Assembly: GCA_965260995.1 (NCBI GenBank) | Contig: CBDHCD010000002.1 | Coordinates: forward strand, 806,001 to 870,000 | DNA length: 64,000 bases | Origin: JBBROS01 sp965260995 | GTDB taxonomy: Bacteria > Pseudomonadota > Alphaproteobacteria > Acetobacterales > Acetobacteraceae | Direction of reading: 5' to 3' | Part shown: positions 27,632-37,015 of the stretch, piece after piece | Layout: each line of letters opens with the position of its first letter | Numbering within the stretch: position 1 is the stretch's first letter | Program-made: the position numbers and the translations under genes | The notes under the pieces: generated by a model | The model's input: only the letters and a program-made list of their open reading frames with translations | What the model was told of the DNA's origin: nothing | Database searches by the model: none

Positions 27632-28486
27632 CTGAAAGCCGCGGCATTCGATTACATTCGCGCCCGCAGCGTGGACGAGGCCGTGGGCCTGCTGGCCCGG
27701 CACGGCGATGCGGCGAAGCTGCTGGCCGGCGGGCAGAGCCTGCTGCCGGCATTGAACCTGCGGCTGTCCGCGCCCGCGCTGCTCATCGACATCGGGCGTA
27801 TCGCGGCGCTGCGCGGCGTCGCTGCCGAGGGCGGGGTGCTGCGGATCGGCGCCGCCACAACGTATGCCGAGCTGGCAAGCTCGGGCGAGATTGCCCGACA
27901 TGTCCCGCTGCTGTCCCGCGCCATCGCCCACATCGCGCACCCGGCGATCCGCAGCCGCGGCACGGTTGGCGGCAGCCTGGCGAACGCGGACCCGGCGGCC
28001 GAACTGCCCGCCTGCGCCCTCGCCCTCGATGCGCGGATCGTCGCGGACGGACCCGGCGGGCGGCGCACCATCGCGGCGGAGGCGTTCTTCACCGGCCTGT
28101 TCACGACCGCGCTGGCACCGGATGAGGTACTGACGGCGGTGGAGATCGATTTTGCCCCGCCTGGCGCGCGCTGGGGCTTCGCGGAGCTGGCCCGGCGCAG
28201 CGGCGACTACGCGCTCGTGGGCCTGGCCGCGCATCAGGCGGCGCAGGCACCGCGCCTGGCCTACTTCGCCATCGGCACGTGCGCCGTGCTGGCCCGGCGC
28301 GCCGCCGCGTCGCTGGCCGGTGGCGTCACCCCGGCCAGCCTGGCGGACGCGGCGGAGGCGCTGGCGCACGACCTGGCGCCGCACTCGGACTTGCAGGCGT
28401 CGGCGGCGACCCGCCTGGCGCTGGCGCGGGTGCTGCTGCGCCGGGTCGTGGGGACGTGGGACATGCCGGAGAGGGTGGCGGCATGA
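27632..28486 (+). CDS. Molybdenum hydroxylase FAD-binding (medium) subunit
   Basis: About 284 residues, the medium subunit of a xanthine dehydrogenase-type enzyme that passes electrons through FAD. It has the FAD contacts AKLLAGGQSLLPALNLRL and GTVGGSLANADPAAELPA. The start is uncertain: family homology begins at the CTG at 27632 (AAAFDYIRARSVDEA), preceded by GGGGGAG, whereas the first conventional codon is GTG at 27671. The 3' end overlaps the iron-sulfur subunit as ATGA. Confidence 0.85.
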   Translation: MKAAAFDYIRARSVDEAVGLLARHGDAAKLLAGGQSLLPALNLRLSAPALLIDIGRIAALRGVAAEGGVLRIGAATTYAELASSGEIARHVPLLSRAIAHIAHPAIRSRGTVGGSLANADPAAELPACALALDARIVADGPGGRRTIAAEAFFTGLFTTALAPDEVLTAVEIDFAPPGARWGFAELARRSGDYALVGLAAHQAAQAPRLAYFAIGTCAVLARRAAASLAGGVTPASLADAAEALAHDLAPHSDLQASAATRLALARVLLRRVVGTWDMPERVAA

Positions 28487-28980
28487 CGGACATCCGGCTG
28501 ACCGTGAACGGCGAGACGGTCCAGGAGGACGTGCTGCCGCGCACCCATCTGGCCGACTTCCTGCGCGACACGCTCGGCCTGACCGGCACCCATCTCGGCT
28601 GCGAGCACGGGGTGTGCGGCGCCTGCACCGTGCGGCTGGACGGCGCCATCGTCCGCGGCTGCCTCGTGCTAGCGGTGCAGGCGGACGGCGCGGTGGTGGA
28701 AACGGTGGAAGGCCTGTCCGACACCGGCGAGATCGCCGATTTGCAAGCCGAGTTCGCCGCCCGCAACGCGCTGCAATGCGGCTACTGCACCGCGGGCATG
28801 TTGCTGACGGCGCAGGACCTGTTGCGGCGCGCCTCGGGCGCGGCCCCGCCGAGCAGGGCCGCGATCCGCGAGCACTTGTCCGGCAACTACTGCCGCTGCA
28901 CCGGCTACCAGGCCATTATTGATGCCGTGGAGACGGTGGCGGCGGCCCGAGCGATGCAACCCAGGGCGGCCAGGCAATGA
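28483..28980 (+). CDS. Molybdenum hydroxylase 2Fe-2S subunit
   Basis: A 165-residue small subunit with two iron-sulfur clusters. The plant-type ferredoxin cluster motif is CEHGVCGACTV followed by RGC, and the second cluster motifs are CGYCTAGM and CRCTGY. The overlapping ATGA junctions on both sides (medium subunit before, large subunit after) give the classic M-S-L gene order. Confidence 0.94.
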   Translation: MTDIRLTVNGETVQEDVLPRTHLADFLRDTLGLTGTHLGCEHGVCGACTVRLDGAIVRGCLVLAVQADGAVVETVEGLSDTGEIADLQAEFAARNALQCGYCTAGMLLTAQDLLRRASGAAPPSRAAIREHLSGNYCRCTGYQAIIDAVETVAAARAMQPRAARQ

Positions 28981-31364
28981 GCGGGCTGTCGCCGGCCGAC
29001 CGCCCGAACGGCTATATCGGTCAATCGGTGCCGCGTCCGAACCTTGGGCGGCTGTTGCAGGGGCGGGCCAGCTTCGTCAGCGACATGCAACTGCCCCGTA
29101 TGCTGCACGCGGCGTTCCTGCGCTCGCCGCACGCCCATGCCTTGATCGCCTCGATCGACACGGCGGCGGCGCGGTCCATGCCCGGCGTAGCGGCGGTGCT
29201 GACCGGGGCGGACCTGCAACCGCTTTGCACGCCGTGGATCGGCACACTGACCCATCTCGCCGGGCTGGCGTCGGCGCCGCAGCACGCGCTGGCCATCGGC
29301 CGGGCACGGTGGCAGGGCGAGCCGGTGGCGATGGCCGTGGCATCCAGCCGCGCGCTGGCGGAGGACGCGGCGGAACAGATCGTCGTCGAATACGAGGCGC
29401 TGCCTGCCGTCGTGGACCCGCATGCCGCGCTCGACCCGGCAAGCCCGGTGATCCACCCGGAACTGGGGAGCAACCTGGCCTGGGAACGGAAGATCGACGC
29501 CGGGGACGCGGAGGCCGCGTTCGCCGCGGCGGACGAGGTGGTGGAGGCGACGTTCCGCTTCGCCCGCCACACCGGCGTGCCGCTGGAGGCGCGGTCCATC
29601 GTGGCCGATTGGAACGAGGGCGAGCAACGGCTCACGATCTATCAGGGCACCCAAGCCCCGCACATGATGCAGACCCTGCTGGCCCGGCACCTGGGGCTAG
29701 CCGAGGCGCAGGTGCGGGTTGTGTGCAAGGACGTCGGCGGCTCGTTCGGCATCAAGATCCACGTCTATGGCGACGACATGGCGGCCGCCGCGGCCAGCCG
29801 CCTGCTGCGCCGCCCGGTGAAGTTCGTGGCCGACCGGCTGGAAAGCTTCACCGCCGACATCCACGCCAGAGGCCACGAGGTCCAGGCCTGCATCGGCATG
29901 ATGCGCGACGGCGCCATCGCCGCGTTCGCCATCGACGACCTGACCGGCGTTGGCCCTTACTCCGCCTACCCGCGCACCTCCGCGGTTGAGGCCAACCAGG
30001 TGCTGAACCTGGTCGGCGGCCCCTACGCCTGCGCCAACTACCAGGCGCGCGGACGGGTGGTGTTCCAGAACAAGGCCATGATGTCGCAGTACCGGGCGGT
30101 GGGGCATCCGATCGCCACCGCGGTCACGGAAGGGCTGGTCGATCTCGCGGCCCGGCGGATCGGGATGGACCCGGTGTCGGTCCGCCGCCGCAACCTACTG
30201 CCCGACGACGGCTATCCCTGCGCCTCGGCCACGGGTATGCGGTTCGAGCTGCTGTCGCACCACGCCAGCCTGGACAAGCTGCTCGGCATGATGGGCTATG
30301 ACGGGCTGCGGGCTGAGCAGGCGGCGCTCAGGGCGCGCGGGGTCCATCGCGGGCTGGGGCTGGCCAGCTTCATCGAGATCACCAACCCGGGGCCGGGCTT
30401 CTACGGAGTAGGCGGCGCGCGTATCTCGGCCCAGGACGGCGCGACCGTGCGGATGGACGCCGCCGGCGGCCTGATGGTGCAGGCCAGCGTGACGGAGCAG
30501 GGCCAAGGCACCGAGGCGGTGCTGGCGCAGGTGGTGGCCGAGGCGGTGGGGCTGCCCCCGGCCCACATCCGGGTGCAGTTGGGCGACACCGATGCCACCC
30601 CCTACGGCGGTGGCACTTGGGCCTCGCGCGGCGCAGGCATCGGCGGCGAGGCGGCGTGGCGGGCCGGGCGGGCGTTGCGCGACAACATCCTGGCGCTGGC
30701 CGGCAGCATCCTACAGGCGCAGCCGGCGGCGCTCGACGTGCGGGACGGGGTAGTAGTGGATGCGGAGGATGGCCGGGCGCGGATCGACTTGGCAGAGCTG
30801 GCCCGCATCGCCTATTTCCGGCCCGACATCATCGCCCCCGGCATGCAGGCTGAGCTGGTCGCCACCCGTCATTTCGTGCCGCGCGACTACCCGTTCGCCT
30901 TCACCAACGGCATCCAGGCGTCATGGCTGGAGGTGGACGTGGAGACTGGGTTCGTCACCCTGCTCAAGCACTGGGTAGTGGAGGATTGCGGCACCGTGCT
31001 GAACCCGATGCTAGTGGACGAGCAAATTCGCGGCGGCGTGGTCCAGGGCCTCGGTGCCGCCTTGTTCGAGATCTGCGACTATGACGAGCAGGGCCAGATG
31101 CAGAACGCCAACATGGCCGATTACCTGGTGCCGATGGCGGGCGAGATGCCGGACATCGAGGTCGGCCACATCAGCTCGCCCACGGCGGACGGCGCGCTGG
31201 GCGCGAAGGGAGCGGGCGAGGCCGGAACCGCCGGGGCGGCGGCCTGCGTGCTGAACGCCGTCAACGACGCGTTGGCACCGCTTGGGGCGGTGCTGACCGA
31301 AATCCCGCTGACGCCGGAGCGGATACTGCACGCGTTGGCGCGGAAAGACCTGGGTTGCGGGTAG
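28977..31364 (+). CDS. Molybdenum hydroxylase molybdopterin-binding (large) subunit
   Basis: A 795-residue catalytic subunit. DVGGSFGIK and GAKGAGEAGTAG are the cofactor-binding and catalytic-glutamate regions. The active-site loop reads QYRAVGHP, different both from the CO dehydrogenase loop and from AYRGAGRP in the paralogue at 49-2343, which predicts a different substrate. It is immediately followed (47 bases) by the system 3 importer, so uptake and first oxidation may be linked. Confidence 0.92.
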   Translation: MSGLSPADRPNGYIGQSVPRPNLGRLLQGRASFVSDMQLPRMLHAAFLRSPHAHALIASIDTAAARSMPGVAAVLTGADLQPLCTPWIGTLTHLAGLASAPQHALAIGRARWQGEPVAMAVASSRALAEDAAEQIVVEYEALPAVVDPHAALDPASPVIHPELGSNLAWERKIDAGDAEAAFAAADEVVEATFRFARHTGVPLEARSIVADWNEGEQRLTIYQGTQAPHMMQTLLARHLGLAEAQVRVVCKDVGGSFGIKIHVYGDDMAAAAASRLLRRPVKFVADRLESFTADIHARGHEVQACIGMMRDGAIAAFAIDDLTGVGPYSAYPRTSAVEANQVLNLVGGPYACANYQARGRVVFQNKAMMSQYRAVGHPIATAVTEGLVDLAARRIGMDPVSVRRRNLLPDDGYPCASATGMRFELLSHHASLDKLLGMMGYDGLRAEQAALRARGVHRGLGLASFIEITNPGPGFYGVGGARISAQDGATVRMDAAGGLMVQASVTEQGQGTEAVLAQVVAEAVGLPPAHIRVQLGDTDATPYGGGTWASRGAGIGGEAAWRAGRALRDNILALAGSILQAQPAALDVRDGVVVDAEDGRARIDLAELARIAYFRPDIIAPGMQAELVATRHFVPRDYPFAFTNGIQASWLEVDVETGFVTLLKHWVVEDCGTVLNPMLVDEQIRGGVVQGLGAALFEICDYDEQGQMQNANMADYLVPMAGEMPDIEVGHISSPTADGALGAKGAGEAGTAGAAACVLNAVNDALAPLGAVLTEIPLTPERILHALARKDLGCG

Positions 31365-31411
31365 AGGGGCTTCTGCTTATCGTCCGATCAAGCAAGAAGG
31401 GACGGGGAAAC

Positions 31412-32638
31412 ATGCATCAGATGCAGCACCGTTACCAGGTCGGGCGCCGCGCCTTGCTCGGCGCCGCCGCCCTGCTGGCCGCACCCGCCATCGTCCGCGC
31501 CCAGCCGGCGCCGATCCGCATCGGCTTCCCCGTGCCGTTGACTGGACCATACGGCACCGAGGCGGCGGACCAGGTGCGATGCGCGCAGCTCGCGGTGGCC
31601 GAGTTCAACGAGGCGGGTGGGCTGGACGGGCGCATGGCGGCGCTGCTGGAACGCGACGACCGGCTCAACCCCGGCGAGGCGGCGACGCGCACGCTGGAGC
31701 TGATCGAGAAGGATCACGTCGATTTCGTCGTCGGCAGCCTGTCCGCCTCGGTCCAGCTCGCCATCAACAACGTCACGAAACAGCGGAAGGTGCTGTTCAA
31801 CTCGATCAGCCAGTCGGACCAGATCACGGCGATGCCAGACTGGAGCCGCTACACCTTCCACGAGGCGATGAGTCCTCACATGACGGCGGGCGCGGTTGGG
31901 CGCTACGCGTTCGGCAAATTCGGCAAGCGTGTCGTATTCCTCAGCGCCGACTACGCCTATGGGCACGAGATGGTGGCGGGCTTCAAGGCGGTGGGCGAGA
32001 AGGCGGAGATCGAGGTGCTGGCCGATCTGCGCCACCCGCTCGGCACGACCGACTTCTCCACTCTGCTGCCGCGCATCCAGGCGTTGAAACCCGACATCCT
32101 GTGCCTGTGCAACTTCGGGCGCGACCAGCAGATCTCGGTCAAGCAGGCGACCGCCTTCGGCCTGAAGCGGACCACGAAGATCGTCGCCCCGATCCTGCTT
32201 TACACGTCGCGCGTCGCCGGCGGGCCGCACGCGTTCGAGAGCGTGGTCGGCGGCACGTCCTACTACTGGGGCATTGAGAATAGCGTTCCCTCCGCGCGTG
32301 CTTTCAACGACCGTTACCGCAAAGCCAACGGCGGCAAGGTGCCTTCCGATTACGGCACCCTCGGCTACGGCGGCGTCCGGACCGTGCTTGCAGCCGCCAA
32401 GCAGGCCGGCAGCACGGACGTGGAGAAGGTGATCGGCGTGCTACGGAACATGAGGTACGACTTCTACAAGGGGCTGCAGCACTACCGCGCCTGCGACCAC
32501 CAGTCCGTCCAGTCGGTGTTCATCATCGAGAGCAAGGACCCGGCCAAGGACGACCCGTTCGACGTGTTCAACGTCATCGCCACCGACCCGCCGGACGAGG
32601 ACAACCTGGTGAGCTGCAAGGCGGAAGGGCACGGCTGA
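31412..32638 (+). CDS. ABC transporter substrate-binding protein LivK-like (system 3)
   Basis: A 408-residue receptor with an N-terminal signal peptide containing GRRALLGAAALLA and ending near IVRAQ, and a Peripla_BP_6 body starting PIRIGFPVPLTGPYG. The ATG at 31412 follows a GGGGA stretch. Its C-terminus (ACDHQSVQSVFIIESK) differs from the system 1 and 2 receptors, so a distinct ligand is expected. Confidence 0.9.
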   Translation: MHQMQHRYQVGRRALLGAAALLAAPAIVRAQPAPIRIGFPVPLTGPYGTEAADQVRCAQLAVAEFNEAGGLDGRMAALLERDDRLNPGEAATRTLELIEKDHVDFVVGSLSASVQLAINNVTKQRKVLFNSISQSDQITAMPDWSRYTFHEAMSPHMTAGAVGRYAFGKFGKRVVFLSADYAYGHEMVAGFKAVGEKAEIEVLADLRHPLGTTDFSTLLPRIQALKPDILCLCNFGRDQQISVKQATAFGLKRTTKIVAPILLYTSRVAGGPHAFESVVGGTSYYWGIENSVPSARAFNDRYRKANGGKVPSDYGTLGYGGVRTVLAAAKQAGSTDVEKVIGVLRNMRYDFYKGLQHYRACDHQSVQSVFIIESKDPAKDDPFDVFNVIATDPPDEDNLVSCKAEGHG

Positions 32639-32651
32639 CCGGCGCGCGCCC

Positions 32652-33536
32652 GTGGAGGGCATCACCCTGGACCTGGTCGCGATCCAGGTGTTCGCCGGGC
32701 TGGCGCTGGGGGCGATCTACGTGCTGGTGGCGCTCGGCATGTCGCTGCTATTCGGGATGCTGACGGTGGTGAACTTCGCCCACGGGGCGTTCTACATGGT
32801 GGGTGCCTATGCCGGGCTGGCGTTGCTGGGGCTTGGGGCCAATTTCTGGGTCTGCCTGTTCTTCGCCCCGCTCGCCGTCGGGCTGCTCGGCCTGGCCGTC
32901 GAGCGCGTGCTGATCCGCCCGCTCTACGGGCGCGGGATCGACTACCCGCTGCTGCTGACGTTCGGGCTGTCCTACGTGATGGTGGAGGCCGTGCGCATCC
33001 TGTTCGGCACCCAAGGCCTGTCGTTCGACGCGCCGGACGCGCTGATGGGCGCTACCGACATCGGCATCGGCTACTTCCCGACCTACCGGCTGTTCGTGAT
33101 CGCCGTCACCACGGCGGTGCTCGTGCTGCTGTGGCTGTTCCTGGAGCGCACGCCCTATGGGCTGATTATCCGCGCAGGCGCGCGTGACCCGCAGATCGTG
33201 CGCATCCTGGGGATCGACGTCGGACGGGTGTGGCTGGTGGTGTTCGGCATCGGCACCGGCTTGGCGGCGCTGGCCGGGCTGCTCGCGGCGCCGTTGCAGG
33301 GCGCCAGCCCTGAAATGGGGGACAGCGTGCTGGCGATCGCCTTCGTGGTGACGGTGGTGGGCGGCATGGGGTCGCTGCTGGGCGCGGTGCTGGCGGGGCT
33401 GCTCGTGGGCGTGGTGGTCAGCCTGGCCTCGTTGTTCGCCCCCGAGATGGCGCAGGTGTCGGTGTTCGCGCTGATGGCCGTGGTGTTGCTGATCCGCCCG
33501 CAAGGGTTCTTCGGGCGCGCCGGGCTGATGAATTGA
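32652..33536 (+). CDS. livH: ABC transporter permease LivH-like (system 3)
   Basis: A 294-residue permease beginning with GTG. NFAHGAFYMVGAY and GGMGSLLGAVLAGLLVG are LivH hallmarks. The stop overlaps the livM ATG by one base (TGATG). Confidence 0.92.
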   Translation: MEGITLDLVAIQVFAGLALGAIYVLVALGMSLLFGMLTVVNFAHGAFYMVGAYAGLALLGLGANFWVCLFFAPLAVGLLGLAVERVLIRPLYGRGIDYPLLLTFGLSYVMVEAVRILFGTQGLSFDAPDALMGATDIGIGYFPTYRLFVIAVTTAVLVLLWLFLERTPYGLIIRAGARDPQIVRILGIDVGRVWLVVFGIGTGLAALAGLLAAPLQGASPEMGDSVLAIAFVVTVVGGMGSLLGAVLAGLLVGVVVSLASLFAPEMAQVSVFALMAVVLLIRPQGFFGRAGLMN

Positions 33537-34501
33537 TGGGCGCCGCCGTCGCCGCGCGCCCCGGCAAGCCGGACTGGCTGGCGCTCGCGACCCGGCACCG
33601 CGTGCTGCTCAGCGCCGCGTTCCTGGCGCTGTTCCCGTTCCTGATGCCGTTCAAGGCGATCGCGGTGAACATCCTGATCTACGGGCTGTTCGCGGTCGGC
33701 TTCAACCTGCTCTACGGCTACCTCGGCCTGCTGTCGTTCGGGCACGCCGCCCTGTTCGGTGGCGGGGCCTACGCCTGCGGCATCCTGATGGTCCATTACG
33801 GGGTGCCGTGGTGGGCGGGGGTGGCGGGCGGGATCGGGGCCGGGGCCGGGCTGGCGGCGGCGATGGGGGCGCTGGCGGTGCGCACGCGGGGCATCTACTT
33901 CGCGATGGTGACGCTGGCCCTGGCGCAGTGTGTCTATTACGTCGCCTACCAGGCAACCGGCCTAACCGGCGGCGAGAACGGGTTGCGCGGGGTCGCGCTG
34001 CTGAGAGTCGGGCCGCTCGACTTCCTCGATCCGGTCACGCGCTACTACGTGGTCGCCGCGTTCGTCATGGCGGCGCTGTTCGTGCTGTCGCGCATCGTCG
34101 CCTCCCCGTTCGGGGCGGCGATGGAGGCGCTGCGGGAGAACGAGGCGCGGGCGCGGGCCTGCGGCTTCAACGTGCGGATGACGCGCTGGCTGGCGTTCGT
34201 GCTGTCCGGCGGATTCTGCGGCCTGGCCGGCGCGATGCAGGCGCTGCACCTGGGCATCGTCCCGATCGAGACGCTGGGCTACCAGGTTTCGGGCACCGTG
34301 GTCATGATGGCGCTGCTTGGCGGCATGGGGACGTTCTTCGGCCCGTTCGTCGGTGCCGGACTGTTCCTGCTGCTGGAGAATATGGTCTCACTCTACACGG
34401 TGCATTGGCAGCTCGTGGTCGGCGTGGTGTTCATCGTCTGCGTCTTGTTCTTCCCGCGCGGGGTCTGGGGCACGCTGCTGCACCGAATGGCGGGCCGATG
34501 A
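33536..34501 (+). CDS. livM: ABC transporter permease LivM-like (system 3)
   Basis: A 321-residue permease with GYLGLLSFGHAALFGGGAY and GGMGTFFGPFVGAGLFL. It overlaps livG at ATGA (34498-34501). Confidence 0.92.
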   Translation: MGAAVAARPGKPDWLALATRHRVLLSAAFLALFPFLMPFKAIAVNILIYGLFAVGFNLLYGYLGLLSFGHAALFGGGAYACGILMVHYGVPWWAGVAGGIGAGAGLAAAMGALAVRTRGIYFAMVTLALAQCVYYVAYQATGLTGGENGLRGVALLRVGPLDFLDPVTRYYVVAAFVMAALFVLSRIVASPFGAAMEALRENEARARACGFNVRMTRWLAFVLSGGFCGLAGAMQALHLGIVPIETLGYQVSGTVVMMALLGGMGTFFGPFVGAGLFLLLENMVSLYTVHWQLVVGVVFIVCVLFFPRGVWGTLLHRMAGR

Positions 34502-35259
34502 TGGGGGCGACGACGGGAGCCATCCTCGAAACACGTGGCGTGGGGGTGGCATTCGGAAAGTTCGTTGCCTTGCGCGGCGTGTCGGCTAGCTTCAGGCAGG
34601 GACAGCTCACGAGCATCATCGGCCCCAACGGCGCGGGAAAAAGCACGTACTTCAACGCTCTGTCCGGCGCCTTGCTGCCCACCACTGGGCGCATCCTGTT
34701 CGAGGGGAGGGACATAACCGGCACGCCGCAGCACCGCTTCGCCGGCATGGGTGTCGCCAAGTCGTTCCAGATCACTACGGTGTTCCCGCAGCTCAGCACC
34801 CTAGAGAACGTGCGGGTGGCGTTGCAGGCGTTGCGCTCGCGCTACGACGTCTGGCGCCCGCGCAGCCGGCTGGCCGGGCTTGAAGATCAAGCGGGCGCGC
34901 TGCTGAACGGCGTCGGGCTGTGGCCCCGGCGCGGACGGCTGGCGGCCACGCTGGCGCACGGCGAGCAGCGGGCGCTGGAGATCGCGATGGCGCTGGCCAG
35001 CGCGCCCCGGCTGCTGCTGCTGGACGAGCCGACGGCGGGCATGAGTCCCGAGGAGACGCGCGCCATGATGGACCTGATCCTGCGCCTCGCATCTGAGCGG
35101 ACGGTAGTCCTGGTCGAGCACAAGATGAAGCTGGTCATGGGCATCTGCGACCGCCTGCTGGTGCTGCACCAGGGCGAGTTGCTGGCCGAAGGCACGCCGG
35201 CGGAGATCCGAGGCAACGAGACGGTCAAGCGGGTGTATCTTGGCCAGCGTGAACATTGA
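34498..35259 (+). CDS. livG: Branched-chain-type ABC transporter ATPase LivG (system 3)
   Basis: A 253-residue ATPase with GPNGAGKST, LAHGEQRALEIAMAL and LLLLDEPTAGMSPEE. Two adjacent ATG codons (34498, 34501) are possible starts; the first overlaps the livM stop. The stop is directly followed by the livF ATG. Confidence 0.92.
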   Translation: MMGATTGAILETRGVGVAFGKFVALRGVSASFRQGQLTSIIGPNGAGKSTYFNALSGALLPTTGRILFEGRDITGTPQHRFAGMGVAKSFQITTVFPQLSTLENVRVALQALRSRYDVWRPRSRLAGLEDQAGALLNGVGLWPRRGRLAATLAHGEQRALEIAMALASAPRLLLLDEPTAGMSPEETRAMMDLILRLASERTVVLVEHKMKLVMGICDRLLVLHQGELLAEGTPAEIRGNETVKRVYLGQREH

Positions 35260-35964
35260 ATGCTGACCGTCGAAGGGCTGAACGCCTGGTATAATGCCAG
35301 CCACGTGCTGCAGGGCATCGACCTGGAGGTGCGCCGTGGCGAAATCGTCTGTCTTATCGGGCGCAACGGCGCGGGCAAGACCACGACCTTGCGCGCGATC
35401 ATGGGCTTGGTGGACCGCTGGGCCGGGCGCGCCGTGTTCGACGGGCACGCGTTGCTGGGCCGCCCCGCCCATGTGCGCAACCGCTTGGGTCTGGGCTACG
35501 TGCCAGAGGAGCGGCGGATCGTCGCCGGCATGACTGTACGCGAGAACCTACGGCTAGGCCTGCTCGCCGCCGCCGTAAAGCGTCCGATGGGCGTGGTGGT
35601 GGACGAGGTCGCCGCCATCTTCCCGCGCCTGGCCGAGCGGCTGGACCAGGCCGCCGTCACCATGTCAGGCGGCGAACAGCAGATGCTGGCGATCGCCCGC
35701 GCGATGGTGAGCCAGCCCAAGCTGATCATGCTGGATGAGCCTTCCGAGGGCATCATGCCGGTGCTGGTGGACGAGATGTTCGCCCTGTTCGCCCGGATGC
35801 GCGATAATGGCGCCACAATCCTGCTGGTGGAGCAGAACGTATCCCTCGCCCTCGCACTCGGCGACCGCGCCTACGTCCTCGATGGCGGCAGGGTGGTGCA
35901 TCACGGCCCGGCCGCCGCTCTTCTGGCGGACGAGGCAATTCAGGAGCGCTACTGCTCGGTCTAG
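35260..35964 (+). CDS. livF: Branched-chain-type ABC transporter ATPase LivF (system 3)
   Basis: A 234-residue ATPase with GRNGAGKTT, MSGGEQQMLAIARAM and IMLDEPSEGIMP. The TAG stop at 35962-35964 straddles the junction with the IS5 copy: the TA is the target duplication and the G is the first base of the element. The original target CTAG also supplied a TAG there, so insertion left the protein unchanged. Confidence 0.92.
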   Translation: MLTVEGLNAWYNASHVLQGIDLEVRRGEIVCLIGRNGAGKTTTLRAIMGLVDRWAGRAVFDGHALLGRPAHVRNRLGLGYVPEERRIVAGMTVRENLRLGLLAAAVKRPMGVVVDEVAAIFPRLAERLDQAAVTMSGGEQQMLAIARAMVSQPKLIMLDEPSEGIMPVLVDEMFALFARMRDNGATILLVEQNVSLALALGDRAYVLDGGRVVHHGPAAALLADEAIQERYCSV

Positions 35965-36828
35965 GCGGTAGTGACGATTTCACCGAAGCAGGACGACTAT
36001 GGCGGCGAGTTGGACGAAGCCTCTGTAGTTGGGCAGGAGCTTGTCGTAGCGGGTGGCCACGCGCCTGAACTGCTTCAGCTTGTTGAAGAACCGCTCGGCG
36101 AGGTTGCGCTCCCGGTAGAGCGCCTTGTCATGGTCGCGTGGCGTTTTGCGGTTGGACCGGGGCGGGATGACAGCCTCGGCTCCCATGTCGCCTATGGCAT
36201 CCCGCAGGTGGTCAGCGTCGTATCCCTTGTCGGCGATCACGGCACCGGGCTTGAGGCCGTCCAGCAGTTCGTGGCCGCGCGTGACGTCATGGCGCTGCCC
36301 CGGCCCGAACAGCAGGCGCACCGGGTTGCCCAGCGCGTCGGTGGCGGCGTGTACCTTGGTGCTCAGGCCGCCGCGAGAGCGGCCCAGCCCCTGGGCATCA
36401 GGCCCCCCTTGGACCGGCGGGCCCCGGCCGCGTGCTGGTGGGCGCGCACGACCGTGCTGTCGATCATCAGCCATTCCAGGTCGCTGTCCGCCGCAAGCAC
36501 GGCCAGGAAGCCGCCCAAGACGTCGCGCTCGACCCAGCGATAGAAGCGGCGCTTCACGGCCTGGTAATCACCATACCGCTCGGGCAGGTCGCGCCAGCGC
36601 GCGCCAGAGCGCGCCATCCACAGCAGCGCATCCACGAACCGGCGGTTGTCGCAACGCGGCCCACGCTGGCCCTCGCGCCCGCCCGGAACCAGGTCCCGCA
36701 AGCGCTCCCACTGGTCGTCGCGCAACGCATCCACCTCAACGCCCGCCATCGCCAAACCTCGAAATCAGCCTTGAACCACACCCAGCGCCGAACCGGAACC
36801 CAGCCAAGCTGAAATCGTCACTACGGCC
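35964..36828. mobile_element. IS5-family element, copy A (IS427 type)
   Basis: An 865-base element with imperfect terminal inverted repeats of about 19 bases (GGCGGTAGTGACG... at the left end, ...CGTCACTACGGCC at the right end), flanked by TA duplications within CTAG targets. It is in inverted orientation to copy B at 48245-49109. The two have the same length, and comparison showed one substitution (36806 versus 48267), so they are recent duplicates. Confidence 0.92.
35980..36755 (-). CDS. IS5-family transposase in two overlapping frames (copy A)
   Basis: The transposase is encoded as an N-terminal frame (36755 to 36363; 130 residues, DUF4096-like start with QWERLRDLVPG, and IDSTVVRAHQH) and a C-terminal DDE frame (stop at 35980; GRSRGGLSTKVHAATD, IADKGYDAD, ERFFNKLKQFRRVATRYDK). 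Fusion by a -1 shift at the GGGGGGC heptamer (complement of 36402-36408) would give one protein of about 258 residues, the usual size for this subgroup. Copy B has the identical arrangement. Confidence 0.88.
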
Positions 36829-37015
36829 TAGTACTACAGCCGGAGTGTATTCCTCCGCCGAGGGCTGTCTGGGTGTGAGTCTCCTGCCACCATAAGGTGT
36901 TGCTTAAGGCGGCGGTTGAGGTGTGCGGATGGATGGCGTGGTGGAGATCATCACGGGGCGGGAGCAGCGGCGGCGGTGGAGCCTGCAAGACAAGGTGCGG
37001 CTAGTACTACAGCCG
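36828..37015. repeat. Direct repeat CTAGTACTACAGCCG flanking an IS66 remnant
   Basis: The 15-base sequence CTAGTACTACAGCCG occurs at 36828-36842 and again at 37001-37015 in the same orientation, and the similarity fades after it (GGAGTGTAT versus AGTTTATGC). CTAG is also the target used by both IS5 copies. The repeats could be ends of a lost IS element. Confidence 0.7.
36843..37000 (+). pseudogene. IS66-type orfA start fragment
   Basis: From 36929 the frame reads MDGVVEIITGREQRRRWS, then LQDKVRL, closely resembling the start of the small TnpA protein of IS66 elements. It is cut off at 37000 by the second CTAGTACTACAGCCG repeat. The 85 bases before it may be the IS66 left end. Confidence 0.6.
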
